The notes under the pieces: generated by a model | Databases searched by the model: none | Told to the model about the DNA's origin: nothing | Seen by the model: only the letters and a program-made list of their open reading frames with translations | In this document: in pieces, positions 25,732 through 35,102 of the stretch | Layout: the number at the start of each line of letters is the position of its first letter | Numbering within the stretch: position 1 is the first letter of the stretch | Program-made: the position numbers and the translations under genes | DNA from: Tenacibaculum sp. 190524A05c | GTDB taxonomy: Bacteria; Bacteroidota; Bacteroidia; Flavobacteriales; Flavobacteriaceae | Length of the DNA stretch: 64,000 nt | Direction of reading: 5' to 3' | Assembly: GCF_964036595.1 (NCBI RefSeq) | Contig: NZ_OZ038523.1 | Span: forward strand, 462,501 to 526,500

Positions 25732-27115
25732 GAAACAAAACACTATTAAAAATGAAATTACATTATCAGGTGTAGGATTGCACACTGGTAACGAAGTTGT
25801 AATGACATTTAAACCGGCACCTATAAATCATGGTTTCGCGTTCAAACGTGTAGATTTAGAAGGACAGCCAATTATTGAAGCCAAAGCTGAGTATGTAACA
25901 GATACTCAACGTGGAACTAATATGGAGAAAAATGGAGTTCAAATTAACACTTCAGAACACGTATTAGCCGCAGCAGTTGGATTGAACATTGACAACTTAT
26001 TAATTGAAATAAACGCATCTGAACCACCAATTATGGATGGTTCTTCTAAGTTTTTTATAGAAGCTCTAGAAAAAGCTGGTATTGAAGAACAAGATGCAGA
26101 AATTGAAGAATATATTGTAAAAGAAATCATCTCTTATAAAGATGAAACAACTGGTAGTGAAATTATTTTAATGCCTTCTGATGAATACCAAGTAACAACA
26201 ATGGTTGACTTTGGTACTAAGGTATTAGGAACTCAGAATGCTACTCTAAATTCAATATCTGAATTCAAAGAAGAAATTTCTAAAGCAAGAACATTTAGTT
26301 TCTTACATGAAATTGAAATGCTTTTAGAGCATAATTTAATTAAAGGAGGAGACTTAAATAATGCAATTGTATATGTTGATAAGGAATTATCAGAAAGTAC
26401 AACAGAGAAGCTTAAAAAGGCTTTTAAGAAAGATGATATTAAAATAAAACCTAATGGAATTTTAGATAACCTAGAATTACATTGGGCAAATGAAGCAGCA
26501 AGACATAAATTATTAGATGTAATTGGGGATTTAGCTTTAGTTGGAACTCGTATTAGAGGGAAAGTAATTGCAAATAAACCAGGACATTTAGTAAATACTA
26601 CTTTTGCTAAAAAGTTGGCGAAAATCATTAAAAAGGAAAAAAGAAATAACGTTCCTACATATGATTTGAATCAACCACCATTAATGGACATTCATCAAAT
26701 TATGGATGTACTTCCTCACAGACCTCCATTTTTATTAGTAGATCGAATTTTAGAGCTTACTGATAAGCATGTTGTTGGTATGAAGAATGTAACTATGAAT
26801 GAAGATTTCTTCGTAGGACATTTCCCTGGAGCTCCTGTAATGCCTGGAGTATTACAAATTGAAGCAATGGCACAAGCAGGTGGAGTATTGGTGTTAAAGT
26901 CAGTTCCAGATCCTGAGAACTACCTAACGTATTTCATGAAGATTGATAAAGTGAAGTTCAAACAAAAGGTTTTACCTGGAGATACGTTAATATTTAAAAG
27001 TGAATTAATAACGCCAATTAGAAGAGGTATTGCACACATGCAAGCTTATGCTTATGCAAATGGAAAACTTGTTGCAGAAGCAGAATTAATGGCGCAAATA
27101 AGTAAAGTAAAATAG
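25724..27115 (+). CDS. lpxC/fabZ: Bifunctional LpxC deacetylase / FabZ dehydratase
   Basis: This 463-residue fusion, usual in Bacteroidota, joins the committed step of lipid A synthesis to fatty acid elongation. Residues 1-305 are LpxC: SGVGLHTGNEV, zinc ligand His in SEHVLAAA and a later HKLLDVIGDLAL with the second ligands. Residues about 312-463 are FabZ: MDVLPHRPPFLLVDRI with the catalytic His, and GHFPGAPVMPGVLQIEAMAQ. FabZ makes the enoyl-ACP step that competes with LpxA/LpxD for 3-hydroxyacyl-ACP, so fusion fixes their stoichiometry. It lies between lpxD and lpxA in one operon. Confidence 0.97.
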   Translation: MSKKQNTIKNEITLSGVGLHTGNEVVMTFKPAPINHGFAFKRVDLEGQPIIEAKAEYVTDTQRGTNMEKNGVQINTSEHVLAAAVGLNIDNLLIEINASEPPIMDGSSKFFIEALEKAGIEEQDAEIEEYIVKEIISYKDETTGSEIILMPSDEYQVTTMVDFGTKVLGTQNATLNSISEFKEEISKARTFSFLHEIEMLLEHNLIKGGDLNNAIVYVDKELSESTTEKLKKAFKKDDIKIKPNGILDNLELHWANEAARHKLLDVIGDLALVGTRIRGKVIANKPGHLVNTTFAKKLAKIIKKEKRNNVPTYDLNQPPLMDIHQIMDVLPHRPPFLLVDRILELTDKHVVGMKNVTMNEDFFVGHFPGAPVMPGVLQIEAMAQAGGVLVLKSVPDPENYLTYFMKIDKVKFKQKVLPGDTLIFKSELITPIRRGIAHMQAYAYANGKLVAEAELMAQISKVK

Positions 27116-27116
27116 T

Positions 27117-27902
27117 ATGAATCAACCCCTAGCTTACGTACATCCACAAGCAAAAATTGCTCGAAATGTAGTAATTGAACCGTTTACAACAATTCATGCT
27201 AATGTAGAAATTGGTTCTGGTACATGGATAGGATCTAACGTAACTATTATGGAAGGTGCTAAAATTGGAGAAAATTGTAGAATTTTTCCAGGTGCCGTAA
27301 TTTCTGCCATTCCTCAAGATTTAAAGTTTAATGATGAGGAAACAGTAGTAGAAATTGGTAATAATGTTACGATTAGAGAATGTGTTACTATAAATAGAGG
27401 TACTTCAGACAGACATAAAACGGTTATTGGAGATAATTGTTTAATTATGGCGTATTGTCATATTGCTCATGACTGTATTGTGGGAAGTAATTGTATTTTT
27501 TCTAATAATTCTACTTTAGCAGGACATGTTACTATTGGAGATAACGTAGTATTAGCAGGAATGGTAGCAGTGCATCAGTTCGCATCAGTTGGTAATCATG
27601 CATTTGTAACTGGTGGTTCATTAGTTAGAAAGGATGTTCCTCCATATGTAAAAGCAGCAAGAGAACCTTTATCTTATGTAGGAATTAACTCTATTGGATT
27701 ACGTAGAAGAGGTTTTACAACCGAAAAAATCAGAGAAATTCAAGATATTTACAGAATATTATTCCAGAAGAACTACAATAATTCGCAAGCAATTGCAATT
27801 ATTGAAGCAGAAATGGAAGCAACCTCAGAGAGAGATGAAATCGTTCAGTTTATAAAAGACTCTCACCGAGGAATAATGAAAGGATATTACAAGACAAATT
27901 AA
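27117..27902 (+). CDS. lpxA: UDP-N-acetylglucosamine O-acyltransferase LpxA
   Basis: This 261-residue enzyme carries out the first acylation of lipid A synthesis. It has a hexapeptide beta-helix from residue 4 to about 190, the catalytic His in MAYCHIAHDCIVG, the GGSLVRKDVPPY segment and a helical C-terminal domain (SIGLRRRGFTTEKIREIQDIYRILF) that forms the trimer. Length matches the family. It begins 1 bp after the lpxC-fabZ stop and is followed 10 bp later by efp, so it is within one operon. Confidence 0.97.
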   Translation: MNQPLAYVHPQAKIARNVVIEPFTTIHANVEIGSGTWIGSNVTIMEGAKIGENCRIFPGAVISAIPQDLKFNDEETVVEIGNNVTIRECVTINRGTSDRHKTVIGDNCLIMAYCHIAHDCIVGSNCIFSNNSTLAGHVTIGDNVVLAGMVAVHQFASVGNHAFVTGGSLVRKDVPPYVKAAREPLSYVGINSIGLRRRGFTTEKIREIQDIYRILFQKNYNNSQAIAIIEAEMEATSERDEIVQFIKDSHRGIMKGYYKTN

Positions 27903-27912
27903 TCAATAAAAA

Positions 27913-28479
27913 ATGGCATCAACTTCAGATATTAAAAAAGGGCTATGTATTAAGTACAACAGCGATATTTTTAAAATTATAGAATTTTTACACGTAAAAC
28001 CAGGGAAAGGTCCTGCTTTTGTAAGAACAAAACTTAAAAGTGTAACAACAGGAAAGGTAATTGATAATACGTTTTCTGCTGGACACAAAATTGAGGATGT
28101 TCGTGTAGAAACACATAAATTTCAATATTTATACGCAGAAGGAGATGATTTACACTTCATGAATACAGATGATTATAACCAAATTACACTTCAAAGAAAA
28201 GTTGTAGATGGATCTGAATTTATGAAAGAAGGAGAAGTTGTAACAATCTTAATTAATACAGAAGACGGTTTACCTTTGTCAGTTGAAATGCCTTCTCACG
28301 TAATTTTAGAAGTTACACATACAGAACCTGGTGTAAAAGGAAATACAGCTACTAACGCTACAAAACCAGCAACAGTTGAAACTGGAGCAAGAGTAAATGT
28401 TCCTTTATTTATAAATGAAGGAGATAAAATAAAAATTGATACAGAAAAAGGATCTTATTCAGAAAGAATTAAAGCATAA
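27913..28479 (+). CDS. efp: Elongation factor P
   Basis: This 188-residue three-domain protein rescues ribosomes stalled at polyproline. KPGKGPAFVRTKLKS contains the tip lysine (Lys32) that is modified in many bacteria. The C-terminal OB domain ends with INEGDKIKIDTEKGSYSERIK as usual. No modification enzyme (EpmA/EpmB or EarP) is in this window; Lys rather than Arg at the tip argues against the EarP route. It is the last gene before an intrinsic terminator in the lipid A operon. Confidence 0.97.
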   Translation: MASTSDIKKGLCIKYNSDIFKIIEFLHVKPGKGPAFVRTKLKSVTTGKVIDNTFSAGHKIEDVRVETHKFQYLYAEGDDLHFMNTDDYNQITLQRKVVDGSEFMKEGEVVTILINTEDGLPLSVEMPSHVILEVTHTEPGVKGNTATNATKPATVETGARVNVPLFINEGDKIKIDTEKGSYSERIKA

Positions 28480-28495
28480 CCTTTTTAAAATAATG

Positions 28496-28519
28496 AATCC
28501 CGCTAAAGCGGGATTTTTT
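28496..28519 (+). terminator. Terminator between efp and the second lpxD-like gene
   Basis: AATCCCGC-taaa-GCGGGATT followed by TTTT. It ends only 5 bp before the ATG of the next gene. Confidence 0.88.
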
Positions 28520-28524
28520 CTGTC

Positions 28525-29445
28525 ATGAAATTTAAACAAACACAAACATTACAAGGAATAGCTGATTTATTAAGTTTAAACTATGTAGGTGATCCAAATT
28601 TTGAAATTACTGGTTTAAATGAAATTCATGTTGTTCAAAAAGGAGAAATTGTTTTTGTAGATCATCCGAAGTATTATGACAAAGCTTTGGAATCTAACGC
28701 AACCACAGTTCTTATAAACAAAGAAGTTAATTGTCCCGAAGGTAAAACGTTATTAATCTCTGATGATCCATTTAGAGATTTTAATAAGTTAACAAAGCAT
28801 TTCAATCCGTTTATAGCTTCAAAAGAGAGTATTTCAGAGTCTTCAATTATTGGAGAGAATACCATAATTCAGCCTAATGTATTTATTGGAGAAAATGTGA
28901 AAATTGGTAAAAACTGTATTATTCATGCCAATGTCTCGATTAATAATGATTGTATTATTGGAGATAATGTTACTATTCATTCCAATACGGTTCTTGGAAG
29001 TAATGCATTTTACTATAAGAAAAGACCAGAAGGATTTGATCCATTAGTATCTGGTGGTAGAGTGGTTATTGAAGATAATGTAGATTTAGGAGCTTCTTGT
29101 ACAATTGATAGAGGAGTTACTGGTGATACTACTATTGGGCAAGGAACTAAAATTGATAATCAAGTTCATGTAGGTCATGATACCTTAATTGGAAAGAAAT
29201 GTTTGATTGCCGCCCAAACAGGAATCGCAGGTTGTACAGTAATTGAAGATGAGGTTACAATTTGGGGGCAAGTAGGAGTTGTGAGCGGTTTAAGAATAGA
29301 AAAAGGCACAGTTTTAATGGCACAAACAGGTGTTATGAAATCATTGAAAAAAGGTGTTTATTTCGGAACTCCACAAAGAGAATATCGCCAAACCATGCGA
29401 GAATTAATATATTTAAAAAACGAAGTAAATAAAGATAAAAAGTAA
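28525..29445 (+). CDS. Second LpxD-like acyltransferase
   Basis: This 306-residue paralogue of LpxD has a uridine-binding-like N-terminal domain (about 8-105; [25 protein letters not shown]) and a shorter beta-helix. The catalytic His is kept in [15 protein letters not shown]. It lacks part of the C-terminal helical tail of the first LpxD, and [15 protein letters not shown] replaces the GSDGFGFAP loop. It may acylate a different sugar nucleotide or use another chain length. Its ATG lies just behind the efp terminator, so its expression probably depends on read-through or an internal promoter. Confidence 0.88.
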   Translation: MKFKQTQTLQGIADLLSLNYVGDPNFEITGLNEIHVVQKGEIVFVDHPKYYDKALESNATTVLINKEVNCPEGKTLLISDDPFRDFNKLTKHFNPFIASKESISESSIIGENTIIQPNVFIGENVKIGKNCIIHANVSINNDCIIGDNVTIHSNTVLGSNAFYYKKRPEGFDPLVSGGRVVIEDNVDLGASCTIDRGVTGDTTIGQGTKIDNQVHVGHDTLIGKKCLIAAQTGIAGCTVIEDEVTIWGQVGVVSGLRIEKGTVLMAQTGVMKSLKKGVYFGTPQREYRQTMRELIYLKNEVNKDKK

Positions 29446-29456
29446 CGGAAATTTAA

Positions 29457-29487
29457 TTGGTAATACTCAATTAAAAAACTATTTTTG
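29457..29487 (+). promoter_or_regulatory. Promoter of sucD
   Basis: TTG at 29457-29459 and TATTTTTG at 29480-29487 are 20 bp apart, a good Bacteroidota consensus match 25 bp before the sucD ATG. Confidence 0.65.
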
Positions 29488-29512
29488 CTACACTTAAATT
29501 AAAAATGAACCA

Positions 29513-30388
29513 ATGAGCGTTTTAGTAAATAAAGATTCAAAAATTATTGTACAAGGTTTTACAGGAAGTGAAGGTACTTTCCATGCTGGTCAAATGATCG
29601 ATTATGGTACCAACATTGTTGGTGGTGTAACACCTGGTAAAGGAGGACAAGAACATTTAGGTAAGCCTGTATTTAATACTGTTGATGAAGCAGTGCAAAA
29701 AGCAGGAGCAGATACATCTATTATTTTTGTACCACCAGCATTTGCTGCTGATGCAATTATGGAATCTGCTGAAGCTGGAATTAAAGTAATCATTTGTATT
29801 ACTGAAGGAATTCCTACTGCAGATATGGTAAAAGTGAAATCTTATATTGATGCTAAAGAAGATTGTACTTTAGTTGGACCTAACTGTCCAGGAGTAATTA
29901 CTCCAGAAGAAGCTAAAGTTGGAATTATGCCAGGTTTTATCTTTAAGAAAGGTAAAGTAGGTATTGTATCTAAATCAGGAACATTAACTTACGAAGCTGC
30001 TGATCAAGTTGTAAAGCAAGGTTACGGAGTTACTACAGCAATCGGAATTGGAGGAGATCCTATCATTGGAACTACAACTAAAGAAGCTGTAGAGTTATTA
30101 ATGAACGATGACGAAACTGAAGCTATCGTAATGATTGGTGAAATTGGAGGTCAGTTAGAAGCAGAGGCTGCTCGTTGGATTAAAGCTGATGGTAACCGTA
30201 AGCCAGTTGTTGGATTCATCGCTGGACAAACTGCACCTGCTGGAAGAACAATGGGACACGCTGGAGCTATCGTTGGTGGAGCTGATGATACTGCACAAGC
30301 AAAAATGAAAATTTTAGCTGAAAACGGAGTTCACGTTGTAGAATCTCCTGCTAAAATTGGAGAAATGGTTGCTAAGGTTTTAGGATAA
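29513..30388 (+). CDS. sucD: Succinyl-CoA synthetase alpha subunit
   Basis: This 291-residue subunit carries the phosphohistidine of the TCA-cycle enzyme that makes ATP or GTP from succinyl-CoA. Visible are [14 protein letters not shown] (CoA-binding Rossmann region), [25 protein letters not shown] and the active-site His in [15 protein letters not shown] near residue 245. The beta subunit gene is not in the window; separation of sucC and sucD is common in Bacteroidota. It has its own promoter and a terminator. Confidence 0.97.
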   Translation: MSVLVNKDSKIIVQGFTGSEGTFHAGQMIDYGTNIVGGVTPGKGGQEHLGKPVFNTVDEAVQKAGADTSIIFVPPAFAADAIMESAEAGIKVIICITEGIPTADMVKVKSYIDAKEDCTLVGPNCPGVITPEEAKVGIMPGFIFKKGKVGIVSKSGTLTYEAADQVVKQGYGVTTAIGIGGDPIIGTTTKEAVELLMNDDETEAIVMIGEIGGQLEAEAARWIKADGNRKPVVGFIAGQTAPAGRTMGHAGAIVGGADDTAQAKMKILAENGVHVVESPAKIGEMVAKVLG

Positions 30389-30412
30389 GCCATTAAAATT
30401 TTCAGATAATAT

Positions 30413-30445
30413 AAATTCCCGTTTTTTAGCGGGAATTCTTTTTAT
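30413..30445 (+). terminator. Terminator after sucD
   Basis: AAATTCCCG pairs with CGGGAATT over an 8-base loop, followed by CTTTTTAT. Confidence 0.82.
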
Positions 30446-30470
30446 ATTTACAAACAACTAATTAAATAGA

Positions 30471-31217
30471 ATGAAACTTTTAGAAAACAAAACAGCTATT
30501 GTTACTGGTGCTACTAGAGGAATTGGTAGAGGTATAGCAGTAGAATTTGCAAAGCAAGGTGCTAATGTGGCTTTTACGTACAGTTCATCTGTGGATGCAG
30601 CTAAAGCTTTAGAAAATGAATTAATTGAGTTAGGTGTAAAAGCTAAAGGATATCAATCAAACGCAGCTGATTTTGATGCTGCTCAGGAATTAGCTAAAAC
30701 TGTTTTAGAAGAATTTGGCACAATCGACGTATTAGTTAATAATGCCGGAATTACTAAAGATAACTTGTTAATGCGTATTTCTGAAGACGATTTTGATAAG
30801 GTTATTCAAGTAAACTTAAAGTCGGTTTTTAACTTAACGAAAGCTGTAATTAGACCAATGATGAAGCAACGTAAAGGTTCTATCATCAATATGAGTTCTG
30901 TAGTTGGTTTAAAAGGAAATGCTGGACAAGCAAATTATGCAGCTTCTAAAGCAGGAATTTTAGGATTTTCAAAGTCAGTAGCTTTAGAGTTAGGATCTAG
31001 AAATATTCGTAGTAACGTAGTTGCTCCAGGATTTATAGAAACTGAAATGACAGCTAAATTAGATGAGAAAGTAGTTGAAGGATGGAGAAATGAAATTCCT
31101 TTAAAAAGAGGAGGAACACCTGAAGATATTGCTAATGCATGCGTGTTTTTAGCTTCTGATATGAGTGCTTATATCACTGGACAAACATTATCTGTTGACG
31201 GTGGTATGTTAACTTAA
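30471..31217 (+). CDS. fabG: 3-oxoacyl-ACP reductase FabG
   Basis: This 248-residue short-chain dehydrogenase reduces 3-oxoacyl-ACP with NADPH in fatty acid elongation. The cofactor motif TGATRGIGRG near residue 14, NNAG near 88, catalytic Ser in NMSSVVG and the YAASKAG catalytic Tyr/Lys pair are intact. ITGQTLSVDGGM near the C-terminus is typical of FabG. Location next to the lipid A and FabZ genes fits fatty acid synthesis. Other SDR enzymes look similar, but the overall pattern is FabG. Confidence 0.93.
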   Translation: MKLLENKTAIVTGATRGIGRGIAVEFAKQGANVAFTYSSSVDAAKALENELIELGVKAKGYQSNAADFDAAQELAKTVLEEFGTIDVLVNNAGITKDNLLMRISEDDFDKVIQVNLKSVFNLTKAVIRPMMKQRKGSIINMSSVVGLKGNAGQANYAASKAGILGFSKSVALELGSRNIRSNVVAPGFIETEMTAKLDEKVVEGWRNEIPLKRGGTPEDIANACVFLASDMSAYITGQTLSVDGGMLT

Positions 31218-31239
31218 TCATTGGATTTATTACAATATA

Positions 31240-31272
31240 AAAACGCACTATCATTGATAGTGCGTTTTTTAT
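31240..31272. terminator. Bidirectional terminator between fabG and the TonB receptor gene
   Basis: AAAAACGCACTATC-att-GATAGTGCGTTTTT: a 14-bp perfect stem with A and T tracts on both sides, serving two convergent genes. Confidence 0.92.
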
Positions 31273-31289
31273 TTATACTGCTTTTACTT

Positions 31290-33608
31290 TTAAAAACTTA
31301 CTCTGAAACTAGCATTTGGCGTTACTCGTAAAGAAGTATTCTCTATTTGATTAATTACGTTATTATCTAGATCAAAATAAGTGTTTAATATGTTTCTTTT
31401 GTCTAATACACTCCATACAGAAACTCCGGCTGCGGCATTTGCTTTTCCAATTTTAAATTGATATTGAAGAGAAGCATCAAATCTAATATAATCAGCTAAT
31501 CTAGAGCTGTTTGGGTTATCAAAATTAATAGTTCTAATAATTGTGTTATCAGACTGTAAAGGCTTTGTAAAAGGACGTCCTGTGTGCCAATTTAGACCTA
31601 AAGCTAGCTTTATATCATTATAGGTATAATTTGCAGCCAAATTAATAACACTTCTAACATCAACATTATTAGGAAAGCTTTCTGCATTATTCAAACTAGC
31701 AAAATCATAATTATTAACATTATAACTATAGCTTAACCAGGTATTAAAGTTTTTAAAACGCTGATTAATTAAAAAATCGAATCCTTTAACATTGTAGTTT
31801 CCAATATCGTTTACAAATTGAAATTGATTTTGGAATCCTTGACTTCTAGCACTTATATCATTTACATTTTTAATGTAAAATTCTCCACTTATAAGTAGAT
31901 TGTTCTTCTTGTAAAACACACCTAAACTAGCTTGTTTGCTCGTTATAATCGGAATATCCTTTTCATCAGATAAAACCCAACGACGTTTTTCAATCCCTAA
32001 GAAATCTTCTTGTAAATCAATTATTTGTGATACAGATTGACTTTTTAATTCTCCTGTAGCTAATAAACTAAAGTTATTTAAGAACTTATAATTAAATGTA
32101 ATTCTAGGTTCTATTAAGAATCGATTAAACTTCTCAAAATAATTCAATCGCGCACCAGCTTTTAATTGAATTCTATCTGTTGTATAATCAAATTGACCAT
32201 AAGCAGAATGGGAGAGAAGCACTTGTTTAATATATCGTCTAAATTCCGGATTATCAACATCCTCTAAGTTACTAATAGCAACTTGCGAGAATTGGTAACC
32301 AGATAGAAAGGAAACAGATTCATTGTAATTATAACAAGCATCAATTTTTAATCCATTGTCCTGAACAACATTCTCCTGAATTAAATTCTGACTATTTAAA
32401 ATGTCAGCATTAGTCGATGATAAATCGTAATGCGTAAAATATTTTTGAGCACTAATTTTAAAATCATCATGAATTTGTTTTTCATAGGTTATTCCTGTAG
32501 TAAAACTTTGTTGATTCAAATTACTTTCTAACTCTAAATCTCCAGTAGATCCCGTTAATTTTTGATCGTAAGATAACTCATTTTCAATATTTAAGAATAC
32601 TAATTTTAATTTGTCATCTCTACTAATATCCCAAATAAACTTCGAATATATATCGTGGAAACTAAACCTTTCATCTTTTACCAAAACGCTATTATTGTTG
32701 AGTAAAGCACTTAAGTCAGAATCCTGAAAAGCTCTTTTAAAATATTGGTTATAGGTTGGAGTATTAATAAAATCTGTAATTGATCTTCGGGCGGCTAACT
32801 GTAATTCCGTAGTTTCTGATATGGGAATTCTAGTTAAAAAATCAGCACTAATCATATTTAAACCAAACTGTGTTTTGGTTCCAGTACTAACTTCATCAGG
32901 TAATTTCATGTCAATTACACTAGAAATACTTTCTCCATATTTAGAACTACTTCCACTTTTAGATAAGTTAATATCATAATCTAAATATGGGTTAAATGCA
33001 GAGATTAATCCAAAAAAGTGCCCAGATTTATACATTCTTATTCCATCAAAAAGAATAAGATTTTGATCATGAGTTCCGCCTCGAACATTGATATTTGAGA
33101 TACTTTCATCTACTGTGATAACGCCCGGAAAAGAGTTGATAATTTGCAGAACATCAGGTTCAATTAATCCTGGTAAAATCCCGAGTTTATCTGTTTCTAA
33201 ATCAATAGATCCGTCACTATTTTTTGAAATTCCAGATGTTAAATATCCTTGAACCAAAACTTCATCTAAAGGCTCAAATTCGGAATAACTTGACTTTGAT
33301 TTTAGTTTTGTCTTTTGCTTTTTACGAATTACAATCAACGAGCCATTCAAAATTTCGAATTGTAGGCTCGTTTTTTGCTGTAATTGCGTTATAACTTCTG
33401 AGAGTGTTAGAGAATCATCAGGAACTGTAATGAATTGATTTTTAACAGAATTGTCTGCATATGAAAAACTAACATTAAACTTCTTTTGTAAAATTTCTAA
33501 GACCTCTCTAAGAGGTTTTTTCTCTTGATTCGAATCTTGAGAATAAATAGAAAAGAAGTTGAATGTTAGTAAATAAATTAAGAAAAATAACCTATTTCGT
33601 ATGTTCAC
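31290..33608 (-). CDS. TonB-dependent receptor with N-terminal STN signalling domain
   Basis: This 772-residue outer-membrane receptor has a signal peptide, then an STN (secretin/TonB N-terminal) domain at about 30-95 (LREVLEILQKKFNVSFSYAD), a plug at about 130-235 (VDESISNINVRGGTHDQNLILFDGI) and a 22-strand-type barrel to the end. The STN domain passes ligand occupancy to FecR. The usual carboxypeptidase-like domain of SusC proteins is absent, so it resembles FecA-type transducers. The ligand is unknown. It overlaps fecR by 17 bp. Confidence 0.92.
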   Translation of the reverse strand: MNIRNRLFFLIYLLTFNFFSIYSQDSNQEKKPLREVLEILQKKFNVSFSYADNSVKNQFITVPDDSLTLSEVITQLQQKTSLQFEILNGSLIVIRKKQKTKLKSKSSYSEFEPLDEVLVQGYLTSGISKNSDGSIDLETDKLGILPGLIEPDVLQIINSFPGVITVDESISNINVRGGTHDQNLILFDGIRMYKSGHFFGLISAFNPYLDYDINLSKSGSSSKYGESISSVIDMKLPDEVSTGTKTQFGLNMISADFLTRIPISETTELQLAARRSITDFINTPTYNQYFKRAFQDSDLSALLNNNSVLVKDERFSFHDIYSKFIWDISRDDKLKLVFLNIENELSYDQKLTGSTGDLELESNLNQQSFTTGITYEKQIHDDFKISAQKYFTHYDLSSTNADILNSQNLIQENVVQDNGLKIDACYNYNESVSFLSGYQFSQVAISNLEDVDNPEFRRYIKQVLLSHSAYGQFDYTTDRIQLKAGARLNYFEKFNRFLIEPRITFNYKFLNNFSLLATGELKSQSVSQIIDLQEDFLGIEKRRWVLSDEKDIPIITSKQASLGVFYKKNNLLISGEFYIKNVNDISARSQGFQNQFQFVNDIGNYNVKGFDFLINQRFKNFNTWLSYSYNVNNYDFASLNNAESFPNNVDVRSVINLAANYTYNDIKLALGLNWHTGRPFTKPLQSDNTIIRTINFDNPNSSRLADYIRFDASLQYQFKIGKANAAAGVSVWSVLDKRNILNTYFDLDNNVINQIENTSLRVTPNASFRVSF

Positions 33609-34485
33609 TTTTTAAAATAATAGCGTTTTCGTTTTGTTCAAAAACTATATTGAAAGGTAAAGTTAATGTCTTTAATGCAATATCAATATCGTTATGAACA
33701 AATTTTCCTGTGAATAATAAAGATGTATCTACATTTTCAGTGGTTACTTTTACATTGTATTGTCTCTCAAATTCTTGAATTACATTACTGTAAGGTTCAC
33801 TAATAAACGTACTTTCGTTGTTAATCCAAGTAGGTGATACGTTTTCGAATTTTTTTCGAGTAACAACTCCTGATCTGAAGTAATCTCCAGGAGCTAGTCT
33901 TTCTTCTTTATTATTATAAGTTACAAGCACAGATCCTTCATAACAGGTAACTTCAAAACTATTATTTCTATTTTTTACGTTAAACTCTGTTCCTAAAACA
34001 CTTACAGTACCAGAATTGGTAACAACATCAAATTTAGAACCTTTAGCCACTTTAAAAAATGCTTCTCCTTTTAGTTTCACCTGTCTTTTATTACTCCAAC
34101 TTTTTTTATTGTAAGTAATTGAAGAAGATGCATTTACAGTTACCATAGAATTATCAGGTAATGTTGTATTTACCTTATTTGCTGCAATAGCGTTAACTGT
34201 TGTATCTGTGTTATTTAGAAAGTAAAGTAAGCTCAATCCAATTACAAATACTGCTGCAATTTTACTCATTACATTAAATGAGATTAACTTACTCTTTTTA
34301 GTTTTCTTTTGTTCAAGAATATGTTCTAAAACTCCATCTGATTTATAATCAGGAGCCTTAAATTGTTTTAATTTATCTGATAATTGAACCAATTCATTAT
34401 AATCCTCGAGAGCTTCAAAAGCTTTTTGCTCTTCGGGATTCAAATTGTTATCCAACCACTTTTTTATTAATTCTGCTTTTTCCAT
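33592..34485 (-). CDS. FecR-type anti-sigma factor
   Basis: This protein of about 297 residues has an N-terminal cytoplasmic helix region, one membrane helix near 77-95 (IAAVFVIGLSLLYFL), a periplasmic FecR domain (LPDNSMVTVNASSSITYNKKSW, then GTEFNVKNR) and a C-terminal FecR_C segment resembling an STN fold (LTLPFNIVFEQNENAIILK). It transmits receptor state to the ECF sigma factor. An in-frame ATG at 34500 exists, but the shared promoter motif at 34507-34536 would start transcription close to it, so ATG 34485 (MEKAELIKKW) is preferred. Confidence 0.9.
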   Translation of the reverse strand: MEKAELIKKWLDNNLNPEEQKAFEALEDYNELVQLSDKLKQFKAPDYKSDGVLEHILEQKKTKKSKLISFNVMSKIAAVFVIGLSLLYFLNNTDTTVNAIAANKVNTTLPDNSMVTVNASSSITYNKKSWSNKRQVKLKGEAFFKVAKGSKFDVVTNSGTVSVLGTEFNVKNRNNSFEVTCYEGSVLVTYNNKEERLAPGDYFRSGVVTRKKFENVSPTWINNESTFISEPYSNVIQEFERQYNVKVTTENVDTSLLFTGKFVHNDIDIALKTLTLPFNIVFEQNENAIILKSEHTK

Positions 34486-34506
34486 ACTACTAATACTCAT
34501 ATATAG

Positions 34507-34536
34507 AACAGATTAGTTTTAAAAATTCCTACCCTG
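34507..34536 (-). promoter_or_regulatory. Candidate ECF-sigma-dependent promoter of fecR
   Basis: On the minus strand, CAGGGTAGGAATTTTTAAAA (34536 to 34517) is followed by N6 and TGTT (34510 to 34507). The same 20 bases, spacing and TGTT occur in front of the divergent lipoprotein gene. Confidence 0.7.
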
Positions 34537-34543
34537 TATGTTA

Positions 34544-35059
34544 TTATAATCCTTTTATATCTTCTCTTAATTTCTTCAAAGCCCCATAAATTCTCTTCTC
34601 AACAGCTTTTACAGATATCCCTAAAATCTCAGCGATTTCCTTAAAACGCTTGCCTTCAATACGATTCATCATAAATGCAACACGTTGTGCTTCAGTTAAA
34701 TTAGAAAGCGCATTTTGTATTTTATCTAAGTATTCATTTTCCTCCATAACGAATTCAGGAGATTCGTTGGTATGACTTTTTTGGGGAATTTCAGCATATT
34801 TTAATTTTACTTTTTCATGATTAGCCTGATTAATCATTAAATTATTAGCTGTGGTATATAAAAAACTCTTCGCTTTGTCTGGGGTAATTTTATGACAGTT
34901 TTGCCAAACTTTTAAAAATGCCTCTTGTACCTTATCTTCGGGATTCAATTTTTCTCCAAACTTATAATAGAGGAAAGTATAAAGTGATTTAGAGTATTTA
35001 TTAAAGAAAGACGAGAAAAGTGTTTCATTACAAATGTCTTTGTCTATAGGTTTTTCCAT
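34544..35059 (-). CDS. ECF RNA polymerase sigma factor
   Basis: This 171-residue sigma-70 family protein has only regions 2 and 4. Region 2 (about 14-85) shows YTFLYYKFGEKLNPEDKVQEAFLKVW, and region 4 (about 110-165) shows LTEAQRVAFMMNRIEGKRFKEIAEILGISVKAVEKRI, a clear helix-turn-helix. Its position before fecR and an STN-type TonB receptor gene marks a FecI-like cell-surface signalling system. Its own upstream region lacks the GGGTAGG motif found before fecR and the lipoprotein gene, so sigma synthesis may be independent of itself, as with FecI. Confidence 0.95.
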   Translation of the reverse strand: MEKPIDKDICNETLFSSFFNKYSKSLYTFLYYKFGEKLNPEDKVQEAFLKVWQNCHKITPDKAKSFLYTTANNLMINQANHEKVKLKYAEIPQKSHTNESPEFVMEENEYLDKIQNALSNLTEAQRVAFMMNRIEGKRFKEIAEILGISVKAVEKRIYGALKKLREDIKGL

Positions 35060-35102
35060 TAAAATTTTAAAAATTTCTCTAAAATTAAAAAAAAATGAAT
35101 AG

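Noticed and set aside
26233..26628. Long minus-strand frame in lpxC-fabZ
   Set aside because: It lies fully within a clearly conserved gene on the other strand.
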